Source of the DNA: Roseovarius sp.
Lineage (GTDB): Bacteria; Pseudomonadota; Alphaproteobacteria; Rhodobacterales; Rhodobacteraceae
Assembly: GCF_027019125.1 (NCBI RefSeq)
Contig: NZ_JALUXE010000030.1
Location: 248,001 to 312,000 of the forward strand
Length of the DNA: 64,000 nt
Direction: 5' to 3'
Below the pieces are notes generated by a model. The model saw nothing but the letters and a program-made list of their open reading frames with translations. It was not told the DNA's origin and searched no databases. Position 1 is the stretch's first letter. Every line of letters starts with the position of its first letter. Below, piece after piece: positions 55,008 through 64,000 of this stretch. The position numbers and the translations under genes are program-made.

Positions 55008-56171
55008 TCAGCGTCCCAGCCGGTCACCCAACCGCCCCAGCATGTCGAGACATTGCTGGAGCTGGTCGAGCGAGAGATATTCGTCGGGTTTGTGCGCCTG
55101 ATCAATCGAGCCGGGCCCGCAGACCACGGCGGACATGCCATAGCTCTGGAACAGCCCCGCCTCGGTGCCGAAGGGCACGAGATCGGCCCCGTTGGCGCCG
55201 GTGAGTTCCATCATGATGTCGCGCGCCTCGTTCACTTCGGTGGGCTCCAACCCATCCACCTCGCCGATGATTTCGGTCACGATGCTGGCCTCGGGGCAGA
55301 TTTCGCGCATCCGGGGGAGCAGCATTTCCTCGCAGTAGCGGCGCAGGTCCTCTTTGACGAAAGTGGCGTCTGCTGCCTGGACGGGGCGCATTTCCCATTC
55401 GATCGTGGCGTTGGAGGCGATCACGTTATGGGCCACACCGCCCTTGAGAGACCCGGTGTTGATCGTGGTCCAGGGCGGATCAAAGCGGCTGTCGCGGGGG
55501 GCGCGGGCGCGCAGCGCCTCGCGCAGCTCCAGCAGGCGGTTGACGTAGCGCACGGCATATTCCACCGCGTTCACGCCCCGGTCGGGGGCAGAGCCATGCC
55601 CGGCCAGACCACAGAAATGGGTGGTATATTCATAACAGCCCTTGTGCCCCTCGATCACGCGCATCATCGTGGGCTCGCCGATGATGGCCACGCCGGGGCG
55701 CAGGCCACGGGCGCGCAGGCTTTCGACAAGGGCTTGCGCCCCGAAACAGCCGACTTCCTCGTCATAGGTGAAGGCAAAGTGAATGGGGCGGTCGCGCACC
55801 CGTTCCGCGAAATAGGGGGCCATGGCGGTGGCGGCGGCGATAAAGCCCTTCATGTCGCAGGTGCCGCGCCCATAAAGCCGCCCCTCGTGTTCTGTCAGTT
55901 CGAACGGGTCCGAGGCCCAATCCTGCTGGGCCACCGGCACCACATCGGAATGACCCGAGAGCACGATACCGCCGTCCACCTCTGGCCCGATGGTGGCGAA
56001 GAGGTTGGCCTTGTGTCCAATGTCGTCGTGAAAAATGTCCACCCGTGCGCCCGCCGATTCAAGCCGGTGGCCGAGATAGGCGATCATGTCGAGATTGCTG
56101 AGCTCGGAGATCGTGGGAAAGGCGATCAACTCTCGCAGGAGGCCGACGGTATCGGAAAGTTGGGTGGTCAA
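55008..56171 (-). CDS. argE: Acetylornithine deacetylase (M20 family)
   Basis: A 387-residue zinc amidohydrolase. Metal-site segments are VLSGHSDVVPV, LYGRGTCDMKGF and FTYDEEVGCFGA; the dimerisation domain is in the middle. The sequence resembles ArgE more than DapE. TTG is used as start with AGGA 9 bases upstream. It is not clustered with other arg genes. Confidence 0.88.
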   Translation of the reverse strand: MTTQLSDTVGLLRELIAFPTISELSNLDMIAYLGHRLESAGARVDIFHDDIGHKANLFATIGPEVDGGIVLSGHSDVVPVAQQDWASDPFELTEHEGRLYGRGTCDMKGFIAAATAMAPYFAERVRDRPIHFAFTYDEEVGCFGAQALVESLRARGLRPGVAIIGEPTMMRVIEGHKGCYEYTTHFCGLAGHGSAPDRGVNAVEYAVRYVNRLLELREALRARAPRDSRFDPPWTTINTGSLKGGVAHNVIASNATIEWEMRPVQAADATFVKEDLRRYCEEMLLPRMREICPEASIVTEIIGEVDGLEPTEVNEARDIMMELTGANGADLVPFGTEAGLFQSYGMSAVVCGPGSIDQAHKPDEYLSLDQLQQCLDMLGRLGDRLGR

Positions 56172-56487
56172 GGGAGAAGGTCCTGTGATGACGGGATTGA
56201 AACCCCTGTGACTCTGTTGATCGGTGGCGGGCGCGTCAACCCCCCGTCGGGGGGCTGACCGGCGCGATGTGCGGAATGATTGTGTTGCCGGGCGCGTGAT
56301 CGACTCAGCCGTGTGGCGAGGCGTGCCCGAATAGACTCAGTCTGTCCATATCTATGAAAAAGCGGCTTATTTTGGGATGACCGCGCCAAAAACTTCTAGC
56401 GATAGCGGCGGAAAAAAGATAATTCTTAGGCAATAAAGCAATTCGACACGCCAAAGTGTCGAGCCCTGAGGTCAGAGTGGTGGTGTT
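56172..56487. other. Intergenic region upstream of the adhesin, with hairpins
   Basis: This 316-base region contains a CCCCCC/GGGGGG hairpin near 56239, an AT-rich section from about 56340 that could hold the adhesin promoter, and a 7-base hairpin TCGACAC-N6-GTGTCGA (56443-56462) about 25 bases before the adhesin start, which would lie in its 5' UTR. No gene is seen. Confidence 0.55.
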
Positions 56488-59400
56488 ATGAAGGCGATTG
56501 ATTTTGTCGCTCGCACAGATGCGGGCAATTCTCAGCGTGGGTCTATTCCGGATCAAGGTGGCGTCACGGTCATCCCGGCGGGCCACGGACAAGAAATTTC
56601 TCTTAATCTTCGGCAAATGGACATTCAGGGCTATGCCCGGGATGGATCGAACCTGGTCATCAACCTTGCGGATGGCCGGGTGGTGGTGCTGGAGGGGTAT
56701 TATTCCGCAGCCGGCGCGCCTGTCAGCCGCCTGTTCATCAGCGCGGACGGTTATATCAATGAGGTGACGCTGAGCGAGGGCGGCGATGGTCCGGTCTATG
56801 CGCAATACGGCCCGACCGAGTATTGGGCCAAGTGGAGCCCGGATGAAGAGCTGATCTTTCTGGGTGGCAACGACATTACCGCGCCGGCCGAAGATGACGA
56901 GGTGTCGATGCTGGGGGCCGCGCTCTTGGGGGGTGGCGGTCTTTTGGGGCTGGGCGGCGTTGGCGCGGCCGGTGTTGCGGCGGCGGTTGTGGCCGGGGGC
57001 GGCGATAGCGGCGGCGGTGGTCGCGGTCGGATCGAACCAAAGGTGAATGAGGACGGCACGATCGCCATTGGGGGCGATCAGGAGAGCCCCAAGATCACCA
57101 TCACGGGCGACGCCGAGCCGGGGTCGGAGGTGGATGTGAGCATCGGCGACAAGACGGTCACCACCGAGGCCGATCAGGACGGCAAGTGGCAGGTCGATTT
57201 TGAGGGCGAGACCTTTCCCGAGGATGGCGAGCACGATGTGGTTGTCGTGGTCAAGGAACCCGACGGCACCGAAACCACATTGGAAGGGCCGGTGGTGGTG
57301 ATCGACACCACGCCGCCCGAGGTGGTCATCGAGGATGGTGTGGTCTCGACCGACGATATCGTCAATGCCGAGGATTACGAGGATGGGATCGAGATCACCG
57401 GCAGCGGTGAGCCGGGGGCCGAGATTGCGGTTGTCCTCGAGGGCATCACGGAAACCACGGTGATCGGCGAGGATGGTCAGTGGCAGGTGGTCTTTGATCC
57501 TGCCGACATTCCGGGTGGCGAACGTGAGGTCGAGGTGGTCATCATCGCGACGGATGGCTTTGGCAATTCCACCGTGGTCACGGATGTGGTGGCGATTGAT
57601 ACGGTGCCGCACCCGATTGCGATCCATTCCGGTGAGGTTGGCGGCGATGGGGTCGTCAATCTGGTGGAAGAGGCCGCAGGTGTGGCGATCACGGGCACCT
57701 CGACGCCGGGGGCCACGGTGACGGTCACGGTCGAGGGCGTCTCGCGCGATGTGGTCGTGGGCGAGGATGGCACCTGGACGGCAGAGTTCGAGCCCGGCAC
57801 GCTGCCCGGTGGGCAATATGAGACAGAGGTGACAGCGACCACGGTCGATGCCGCAGGCAATGCCAGCAGCACCAGCGGAACGTTCCGCGTCGACACCGAA
57901 GTGCGCGATTTCGGCATGACCGGCACGCCGGGTGGCGCGGATGGCGTGATCAACGCCGCCGAGCAGGGCGACGGATTCACGATGAGCGGCACGGTCGAGC
58001 CGGGATCGACGGTGCGCTTGAGCTTTGGCGATGCGGTGGTGGATGCGGTCGTGGCGGCGGATGGTCGTTGGACCGCGACCTTTACCGGGGCGCAGATCGC
58101 GGCAGGCACCTACACGGGCGACATCGTGGCGGTGGCGACGGATGCGGCGGGCAATGTCAGCGAATTGCGCCAAGCCGTGAGCGTGGATACCGAAGCCGGT
58201 CTCTTGACGCTGAACGCTGGCGCGATTGGTGGCGACGGCGTCATCAACGGGGCCGAGGCCGATGCCGGGGTGCTGGTCACGGGCACGGCGGATGCCGGGG
58301 CGACGGTCGTGGTCAGTCTCGACGGGGTCGAGCATACGGTGCAGGCCGATGCCACGGGCCGCTGGCAGAGCCGGTACGAGAGCGCCGAGATCACGCGCGG
58401 CACGCATGTGCCCGAGGTGAACGCGCGCACGGTCGATGCGGCTGGCAACCCGACCGAGGTCGAGGCGACAGTCCGGGTTGATACGCAGGTCGACAACCTC
58501 CGCCTCAGCGATCTCAACCTTGCGATTGGTGCGGATGGGCGCGATGTCATCAACAATGACGTGGCCGAGGGCGGCTTTAGCGTTACCGGCACGATTGAGC
58601 CGGGCAGCCGGGTCTTTGTCACCATTGACGGGGTGCAGCACGAGGCGCAGGTGGCGGCCAATGGCAATTGGGTGGCGAATTTTGGCCCCAATGAGATTGC
58701 CCCCGGCGAGCGCGATGTGGCCTTGCGGGTCGATGTGACCGATCCGGCGGGCAATATCGCGTTCCTCACCGATACGGTGCGGGTCGATACATTGGTCAAT
58801 GAGCTGAGCCAGGATGGGCCGGTGACACCGGACAACATCATCAACATCTCTGAGGCGGCGGCAGGTGTGACCCTGACAGGACAGGTCGAGCCGGGATCGA
58901 GCGCCGAAGTCCGGCTCTTTGGCCGCACCTATCAGGCGGTTGTGGATGCCAATGGCAATTGGTCGGTGACCCTGCCCAACGGGGACATTCCCCGTCAGGA
59001 CGGTCAGGCCGCGATGGTGGTTTCAGCCACCGACGGAGCGGGCAATACCCATGAGATCACGGGCAGCCTGACCCTGGATATGGTCGCCCCCGAGACGCCG
59101 GGGATCGTTGGCTATTTCCGGCAGGGCGACGGCTATCGCAATGCCACGGTGGAAACGAGCGCGGACGATGTCAGCATCCATCAAGTCGATGCGGGCGGCA
59201 ATGTGCGGGAATTGGCGCTGGGCGAGCAGGCCAACCAGTTCACCGGCGAAACGGATTACTTCTTTCTCAATGGGGCAGGGCAGGTTTCGCCGGTCTCGGA
59301 TGGGTCACAGCTGGTGGTGACGAGCACCGATGCCGGGGGCAATACCGCGAGCACCTATGTCGTGCTCGACGAGACCAGCACATCGGTTGTCAATATCGCC

Positions 59401-59667
59401 AATCCCAACCTGAGCGCCTTTGACATCGAGACGATTGATCTGCGGTTTGGCGATCAGGCGCAATTGAGCCTGACCGAAGAGCAGGTTCTGGCGCTCTCGG
59501 GCAATAGCGACACGGTTCTGGTGCAGGGCGGTGCGGATGACCGCGTGACGCTGAGCGGGGCCGAGGCCGCGGGCAGCACGGTGATCGACGGTCAGACCTA
59601 TGACATCTACACGCTGGGCAATGATGCCACGGTGGTTGTGGATGAGGATATACAGATCGTCACCTGA
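56488..59667 (+). CDS. Type I secreted Ig-repeat adhesin (BapA/LapA-like)
   Basis: A 1059-residue acidic protein without a single cysteine. Layout: a BapA-prefix-like N-terminus (1-130), a Gly/Ala-rich hydrophobic segment (141-180), seven Ig-like repeats of about 97 residues (203-865), a variable part, and a type I secretion-like C-terminus (LSGNSDTVLVQGGADDRV, YDIYTLGNDATVVV). It lacks RTX GGxGxD repeats. Directly downstream lie TolC-like, ABC and HlyD genes, so it is very probably their substrate and mediates surface or cell-cell attachment. AAAV at 164-167 resembles LapG-type cleavage sites. Confidence 0.85.
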   Translation: MKAIDFVARTDAGNSQRGSIPDQGGVTVIPAGHGQEISLNLRQMDIQGYARDGSNLVINLADGRVVVLEGYYSAAGAPVSRLFISADGYINEVTLSEGGDGPVYAQYGPTEYWAKWSPDEELIFLGGNDITAPAEDDEVSMLGAALLGGGGLLGLGGVGAAGVAAAVVAGGGDSGGGGRGRIEPKVNEDGTIAIGGDQESPKITITGDAEPGSEVDVSIGDKTVTTEADQDGKWQVDFEGETFPEDGEHDVVVVVKEPDGTETTLEGPVVVIDTTPPEVVIEDGVVSTDDIVNAEDYEDGIEITGSGEPGAEIAVVLEGITETTVIGEDGQWQVVFDPADIPGGEREVEVVIIATDGFGNSTVVTDVVAIDTVPHPIAIHSGEVGGDGVVNLVEEAAGVAITGTSTPGATVTVTVEGVSRDVVVGEDGTWTAEFEPGTLPGGQYETEVTATTVDAAGNASSTSGTFRVDTEVRDFGMTGTPGGADGVINAAEQGDGFTMSGTVEPGSTVRLSFGDAVVDAVVAADGRWTATFTGAQIAAGTYTGDIVAVATDAAGNVSELRQAVSVDTEAGLLTLNAGAIGGDGVINGAEADAGVLVTGTADAGATVVVSLDGVEHTVQADATGRWQSRYESAEITRGTHVPEVNARTVDAAGNPTEVEATVRVDTQVDNLRLSDLNLAIGADGRDVINNDVAEGGFSVTGTIEPGSRVFVTIDGVQHEAQVAANGNWVANFGPNEIAPGERDVALRVDVTDPAGNIAFLTDTVRVDTLVNELSQDGPVTPDNIINISEAAAGVTLTGQVEPGSSAEVRLFGRTYQAVVDANGNWSVTLPNGDIPRQDGQAAMVVSATDGAGNTHEITGSLTLDMVAPETPGIVGYFRQGDGYRNATVETSADDVSIHQVDAGGNVRELALGEQANQFTGETDYFFLNGAGQVSPVSDGSQLVVTSTDAGGNTASTYVVLDETSTSVVNIANPNLSAFDIETIDLRFGDQAQLSLTEEQVLALSGNSDTVLVQGGADDRVTLSGAEAAGSTVIDGQTYDIYTLGNDATVVVDEDIQIVT
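57094..59082 (+). repeat. Seven Ig-like protein repeats within the adhesin
   Basis: Residues 203-865 hold seven repeats spaced about 97-100 residues, each with the pattern DGVIN-x-E, GxxxPGxxVxV, a central DGxW, and DxAGN near the end, closing on VDT. The repeats are diverged at DNA level, so they are old protein repeats, not recent tandem DNA copies. The first repeat lacks the DGVIN start. Confidence 0.8.
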
Positions 59668-59741
59668 CGCCGAACAGGGACGCGTGCCCGTGCCGGGGTG
59701 CGCGTCTCCAACGACAAGGCCGGAAGGTCGGAGGACTATGT

Positions 59742-61049
59742 ATGGGGATTGTAACGAGGGGGTTGTTGCTGGCGGGGGCCTGTTTGGCGCTTGCGGGGTG
59801 TTTGCGTGATGGTGGCAGTGACGCCGAAGTATCGCGCGCCGCTGCGGGGCCGGACCTGCGCCCCGATCAAGAGGCCCGGGCCAAGGAAGCCGCGCAATCG
59901 GAAATCATCCGCGACTTGCAGGCGCGCCGCTCGGTTCTGGTGCCGGGCAGCACTTTTGATGAGGTGGCGGGATCGGTTCTGGCCGCCTATAGCCGCAGCG
60001 CCGAGGCGGATTTGCTGAGCGCGCGGTTGCGCGCCGAGGCTGCGTCAAAAAACTGGTTGCCGCGCATCGGACCCAATCTCAGCCTGACCAGTCTGAGTGA
60101 TCTTGTGAGCCAGTTGATCATCGAGCAGGTCCTGTTTGACAATGGCCGCAAGAAGGCGGAGCGCGATTTTGCCAAGGCCGATGTCGAAGTGGCCGCCGTG
60201 ACGCTGGCCGAGGATGTCAACAAGCGCGTGTTCGAGGCGCTGTCGCTCTATCTCGATGCGTCTCAGGCGCGCGAGCGTCTGGTGCTGGAGCGGCGCACGC
60301 TGGAGGATATGAGGCGGTTCGAATGGATCATGTCGGAGCGGGTCAAGGGCGGCGTGTCGGATATGTCCGACCTCAATATTCTGCGCTCGCGTCTGGCGGA
60401 GATCCGCGAGGTGATGGCCGGGCAAGAAGAGGCCGAGGCCACGGCGCTGGCGGAATTGAACGCCATGGCGGCGCGGCCCCTGGGCGGGGTTGCGGGCCTG
60501 TCGGAGGTGCCGGTGGAGGCGGGCTCGGTTGCGGCGCTCGATGTATTGCGCGCCATGGCCGAGGCCGAGCGAGACACCGCCGAGGCGGTGATGGCGCGGG
60601 CGGGTCTATTGCCGGGATTGACGGCGGGGGGCACGGTGGGCAATGGCGACACGAGTTTCGGCCTCAATCTGCGATCCGAGCAATTGCTGGGCTTGGGCAC
60701 CGGCGCGCAGCTGAAGGCCGCCGAGGCCGAAAAGGAAGCCGCCAAGCGCCGACGCGCGCAGGCGGATGAGGACAGCAATCGCGTGGTGCAGCGGCTGGAG
60801 GGGCAGCTCAGCGCCCTGTCGCGGCAGGTGGGCGAGGCGAGCACGCTGCGCGACACGGCCAAGGCCAATCTCGATCTCTTTCAGGCGCAGTATGATGCCG
60901 GACAGCGTGAAGTGATGGATGTGGTCGGCGTCTACGAGACCTTTGCCCAGAGGCAGGCACGCGCGCTGGCGCTGAAATACGAACTGGCGCTGGCGCGGTT
61001 GCAATTGGCGCGGCATTTGGGCGTGTTGGCGGAGGGGAGTCGGATTTGA
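59742..61049 (+). CDS. TolC-family outer-membrane channel, lipoprotein form
   Basis: A 435-residue protein with lipobox LALAGC (Cys20), then long heptad-rich helices of the TolC fold (for example RLRAEAASKNWLPRIGPNLSL and AKANLDLFQAQYDAGQREVMDVV). It forms the outer-membrane exit of the type I system, LapE-like. TCGGAGGAC precedes the ATG; its stop overlaps the ABC gene start. Confidence 0.9.
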   Translation: MGIVTRGLLLAGACLALAGCLRDGGSDAEVSRAAAGPDLRPDQEARAKEAAQSEIIRDLQARRSVLVPGSTFDEVAGSVLAAYSRSAEADLLSARLRAEAASKNWLPRIGPNLSLTSLSDLVSQLIIEQVLFDNGRKKAERDFAKADVEVAAVTLAEDVNKRVFEALSLYLDASQARERLVLERRTLEDMRRFEWIMSERVKGGVSDMSDLNILRSRLAEIREVMAGQEEAEATALAELNAMAARPLGGVAGLSEVPVEAGSVAALDVLRAMAEAERDTAEAVMARAGLLPGLTAGGTVGNGDTSFGLNLRSEQLLGLGTGAQLKAAEAEKEAAKRRRAQADEDSNRVVQRLEGQLSALSRQVGEASTLRDTAKANLDLFQAQYDAGQREVMDVVGVYETFAQRQARALALKYELALARLQLARHLGVLAEGSRI

Positions 61050-63274
61050 CCAAAGCTCCCGTCGCCCTGACGATCACCACAAACGCGCGCGCGGCAGAGG
61101 TCAAGGGCGGGGCCAAGGGGCCGCAGCCCGCCGCTGCGCGGTTTGGCGAGCGGGCGGTGGCGCGGGCGAAGCTGGGTGTGGCCTATGCCGCGCTCTTGGG
61201 CGTCGAGGCGGTCGAGGGCGATATTCTGGAGGCGATGATCGCAAGCAAGGCTGGCGGCGGCCCCGCCGATCAGCCTCAGCCGCGCGCCTTGGCCGATGGG
61301 CTGGAGGCGGCGGGGCTGATGGCACGGGTCGAGCCGGTGGCGCATCCGCATCCCGATCAGTGGCCGGCGTTGGCGCAGATGACGAGCGGGCAATTCGTGC
61401 TGGTGCTGTCGCAGGCGGGCAGTGTCCTGACGATCCATGATACCACTTGCGACGATCAGCGGGCCGAGGTGGACCTTGCCGAGTTCGAGCCGTTTTTTAC
61501 CGGCATGGTCGTGCGCGCCGAGGCCCCGGTGCAAAGCCTGAGCCGCGCGCATGACGCACCAGAGGCCGCGCCGCATTGGTTCTGGAGCCAGTTTGCCGGG
61601 TTCCGCCGACATATCGCAGAGGTGGCGCTCGGCTCTCTTGTGGCCAATATCCTTGCGGTGGCGGTCGCGCTCTTTGCGCTTCAGGTCTATGACCGGGTGA
61701 TCCCGCATCAATCCGAGGCGACGCTGTGGGTGCTGGCGGCGGGGGCAGGGCTCGCTCTGCTGATGGAAGCCGCGCTCAAGATCGCGCGGGCGCAGTTGAT
61801 GGACGGGGCCGGGCGGCAGATCGAACTCAATGTGCAGCGCATCTTGATGGATCGCATTCTGGGCATGCGATCAGAGATCGCCAGCAAGAGCCCGTCGCAG
61901 ATATTCTCGGCGATGCGGGAATTCGGATCGGTGCGGGAGTTCTTTACCGCCTCGACCATCGGCACGCTGACAGATTTGCCGTTCATCGTTGTGTTTCTGG
62001 CGCTGGTGGCGTCCATCGCGGGCAACGTGGTCTGGGTGCTCATTCTGGGCGGGGTCATCATGGTGTTGCCCGGCTTTCTCTTGCAAAAGCGGATGATGCG
62101 CCTGACCCACGAGATGCAGGGGGCGGGAGCGCGGGGCGCGCGGTTGCTGCACGAGGCGATTTTCGAGTTGGACACGCTCAAGACGCAGCGGGCCGAGGAC
62201 CGGTTTCGCCGGATCTGGGGCGAATTGACGGCGCTTCAGGCGATCAAGTCGAGCGAGCAGCGGCGGCTTGGATCGGTGCTGAGTTTCTGGGCGCAGGCGG
62301 TGCAGCAGGCAACCTATATCGTGGCGGTGATCCTTGGGGCCTATCTGGTGTTCGCGGGGGAATTCACCGTGGGCTCGATCATTGCCGTGGGGATCTTGAC
62401 CAGCCGCACGCTCGGGCCGCTGACGCAGCTATCGGGCACGCTGGCGCGGTGGGGGAATGTGAAATCGGCGCTGGCGGGGCTGGATGCGATTGCGCTGGCA
62501 GAGCAGGACGAGGCCGAGGGGCGCAGCTATTTGCGGCGCACGTCCCTGACCGGGGCCTATGAGCTGCGCGAGGTGCAGTTTGCCTATGACACCGGGGGTG
62601 CGCCGGTGCTGGATATTCCGGGGCTGATCATTCAGCCCGGACAGGTCGTGGCGGTGCTGGGCACCAACGGGTCGGGCAAATCGACCTTTCTCAAGCTCTT
62701 GTCGGGGCTATACGCCCCGAGCCGGGGGCGGTTGATGCTGGATGGCACCGACATGGGCCAGATCGCCCCGCGCGATTTGCGTCGGATGATCGGCTATCTG
62801 GGGCAGGATGTGCGGCTCTTTACCGGCAGCCTGCGCGAGAACCTGAACCTGACCTTGCTGGAGCGCGATGACGCGCGGTTGATGCAGGCGCTGGAATTTG
62901 CCGGGTTGGGACCCTTTGTGCGCGGCCATCCCAAGGGGCTGGATCTGGAGATCCTCGACGGGGGACAGGGGCTGAGCCAGGGGCAGCGGCAGAGCATTGG
63001 CTGGGCGCGGCTCTGGTTGCAGGACCCGGCGGTGTGTCTTCTGGACGAGCCGACGGCGGCGCTGGATCAGACGCTGGAGCGCACGCTGGTGAGCCGGTTG
63101 GACGTATGGCTCAAGGGGCGCACGGCGGTGATTGCGACGCACCGGATGCCAATTCTGAGCCTGACAAGCCGGACACTTATTCTGCAGGCGGGGCGCATGG
63201 CGGTGGACGGGCCACGCGATCAGGTGCTGGCGCATCTGGCGCAGGCGGCGGGCACCGGGCCGGGAGGGGCATGA
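61046..63274 (+). CDS. Type I secretion ABC transporter (LapB-like)
   Basis: A 742-residue exporter: an N-terminal C39-peptidase-like domain without the catalytic Cys (about 20-170), six membrane helices (about 195-480), and an ATPase with Walker A GTNGSGKST (K545), signature LSQGQRQ, Walker B VCLLDEP and the switch His THRMP. The dead C39 domain, seen in HlyB/LapB exporters, holds unfolded substrates. TTG start overlapping the TolC gene by 4 bases. Confidence 0.93.
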   Translation: MTKAPVALTITTNARAAEVKGGAKGPQPAAARFGERAVARAKLGVAYAALLGVEAVEGDILEAMIASKAGGGPADQPQPRALADGLEAAGLMARVEPVAHPHPDQWPALAQMTSGQFVLVLSQAGSVLTIHDTTCDDQRAEVDLAEFEPFFTGMVVRAEAPVQSLSRAHDAPEAAPHWFWSQFAGFRRHIAEVALGSLVANILAVAVALFALQVYDRVIPHQSEATLWVLAAGAGLALLMEAALKIARAQLMDGAGRQIELNVQRILMDRILGMRSEIASKSPSQIFSAMREFGSVREFFTASTIGTLTDLPFIVVFLALVASIAGNVVWVLILGGVIMVLPGFLLQKRMMRLTHEMQGAGARGARLLHEAIFELDTLKTQRAEDRFRRIWGELTALQAIKSSEQRRLGSVLSFWAQAVQQATYIVAVILGAYLVFAGEFTVGSIIAVGILTSRTLGPLTQLSGTLARWGNVKSALAGLDAIALAEQDEAEGRSYLRRTSLTGAYELREVQFAYDTGGAPVLDIPGLIIQPGQVVAVLGTNGSGKSTFLKLLSGLYAPSRGRLMLDGTDMGQIAPRDLRRMIGYLGQDVRLFTGSLRENLNLTLLERDDARLMQALEFAGLGPFVRGHPKGLDLEILDGGQGLSQGQRQSIGWARLWLQDPAVCLLDEPTAALDQTLERTLVSRLDVWLKGRTAVIATHRMPILSLTSRTLILQAGRMAVDGPRDQVLAHLAQAAGTGPGGA

Positions 63275-63275
63275 G

Positions 63276-64000
63276 ATGAGCGATGTGGGCGCGCGCAGCA
63301 CGGCAAGCATTCTGGCGGAATTGAACGGGCGCTTGCGCGGTCCGAGCCTGATGGTCTGGCTCTGTGCGGCGAGCGTGTGGATCTTCATCCTCTGGGCGGC
63401 CTTTGCCTGGATAGACGAGATCGTGCGCGCGCCGGGCGAGTTCATTTCCACATCGCGGCCGCAGATCATCCAGAACCTCGAGGGCGGAATTCTGGCGGAG
63501 TTGCTGGTGCAGGAGGGGGATGTGGTGGCGCGCGGCGATGTTCTGGCGCGGCTGCATGATACGCGGTTCAATTCCGAAGTGGCGGATTTGCAGGATCAGA
63601 TTGCGGGTCTTGAAGTGCGGCAATTGCGGCTGGAGGCGGAATTGGCCGGGCAATTCGATTTCGTCGTGCCCGAGGTGCTGGCGGCGCGGGCAGGGGAAAT
63701 GGTGGCCTCGGAGCGCGCACTTCTCAGGGCGCGGCAGGAGGATTTCGTCAAGCGCAGCGAAGGGGCCAAGCGGGTGATGCAGCAATCCGCCGAGGAAAAG
63801 CGACTCTTGGAGGGATTGCTGGACAAAAAGATCGTGGCCCTGATCGAGGTCACGCGCGCGCGCAAGGCACATGCCGATGCCGAGAAACGCTATGACGAGA
63901 TCGTGACGCAGGCCGAGTTGGAGCGGGCCGAGGCCTATTCCGAGACCTTGAAGGAACTGGCGACCCTGCGCCAGAATTTGCGGGCCAGTCAGGACCAGCT
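63276..64000 (+). CDS. HlyD-family type I secretion adaptor (cut by window edge)
   Basis: An open frame starting ATG at 63276 one base after the ABC stop and running to the end of the window (241 complete codons). It has one membrane helix near residues 27-47 and the HlyD pattern APGEFISTSRPQIIQNLEGG, ILAELLVQEGDVVARGDVL (lipoyl-like half-motif) and long coiled coil (RARQEDFVKRSEGAKRVMQQ). It bridges the ABC exporter and the TolC channel in the periplasm. The C-terminal half lies outside. Confidence 0.9.
   Translation, partial: MSDVGARSTASILAELNGRLRGPSLMVWLCAASVWIFILWAAFAWIDEIVRAPGEFISTSRPQIIQNLEGGILAELLVQEGDVVARGDVLARLHDTRFNSEVADLQDQIAGLEVRQLRLEAELAGQFDFVVPEVLAARAGEMVASERALLRARQEDFVKRSEGAKRVMQQSAEEKRLLEGLLDKKIVALIEVTRARKAHADAEKRYDEIVTQAELERAEAYSETLKELATLRQNLRASQDQ

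Noticed and set aside
56305-58641. A 778-codon open frame on the minus strand opposite the adhesin
   Set aside because: It mirrors the periodic GC-rich adhesin codons, has no family features, and the plus-strand protein is clearly real.
57094-59082. Tandem DNA repeats or a CRISPR-like array in the adhesin
   Set aside because: Periodicity is at protein level (about 97 residues) with diverged codons; no identical DNA repeats or spacers are seen.

Overview
The window is a contiguous piece of a GC-rich alphaproteobacterial chromosome, most likely a marine member of the Rhodobacteraceae (Roseobacter group). Supporting signs are a tandem glycine riboswitch ahead of gcvTHP, a SAM/SAH-type riboswitch just upstream of metK, a dnaG-rpoD pair, a sarcosine oxidase soxBDAG operon, the phoH-ybeY-corC-lnt-metK-trmB housekeeping run, a HlyU-family protein, and dispersed palindromic elements with a conserved AGTATTT/AAGAAG-type tail. 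No rRNA, phage, transposase or CRISPR array is visible. There is one tRNA, tRNA-Val(CAC).

Layout. 1-5500: a broken gamma-glutamylcyclotransferase-like gene at the left edge, a candidate FNR box, an NsrR-like Rrf2 regulator, then the glycine-riboswitch-controlled glycine cleavage operon gcvT-gcvH-gcvP. 5600-12450: a minus-strand run of a YbbA/YbbP-type ABC exporter, an inositol-monophosphatase-like enzyme and a LuxR protein fused to a degenerate alpha/beta hydrolase; tesA is divergent from the ABC genes. 12440-20800: a LysR regulator divergent from a tightly overlapped four-gene unit (aldehyde dehydrogenase, degenerate M19 dipeptidase, unknown 559-residue protein, DUF3726-like protein), then a HisC-like aminotransferase, a crotonase and PhnA. 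20970-28000: lepA, a chimeric HU protein, tRNA-Val, ygfZ, a family 2 glycosyltransferase, a class V aminotransferase, pirin and a small membrane protein. 28000-30900: a three-gene TadE/TadG-like unit. 31200-37815: glutamate dehydrogenase and soxBDAG. 37870-45340: a small exported protein, dnaG, rpoD, hlyU, fabB-fabI (without the expected neighbouring fabA) and a small membrane protein. 45347-54850: an unknown protein, miaB, an OmpA-like/lipoprotein pair sharing a small module, then phoH-ybeY-corC-lnt-metK-trmB. 55000-64000: argE, then a type I secretion locus made of a 1059-residue Ig-repeat adhesin, a TolC-like lipoprotein, a LapB-like ABC transporter and an HlyD adaptor cut by the right edge.

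How the genes fit together. Several parts concern C1, glycine and amino acid flux: sarcosine oxidase yields glycine and a C1-folate, the glycine cleavage system consumes glycine, MetK makes SAM, and YgfZ is a folate-binding Fe-S helper. The most interesting unexplained parts are (i) the overlapped aldehyde dehydrogenase / M19-like / unknown / DUF3726 unit, whose dipeptidase has lost part of its metal site, (ii) the LuxR-hydrolase fusion whose catalytic His is replaced by Gln, which could be a ligand sensor, (iii) the Ig-repeat type I secreted adhesin with a possible LapG-like cleavage site, and (iv) a small shared module in the OmpA-like/lipoprotein pair inserted between miaB and phoH. All family names come from reading motifs by eye; no database search was run.
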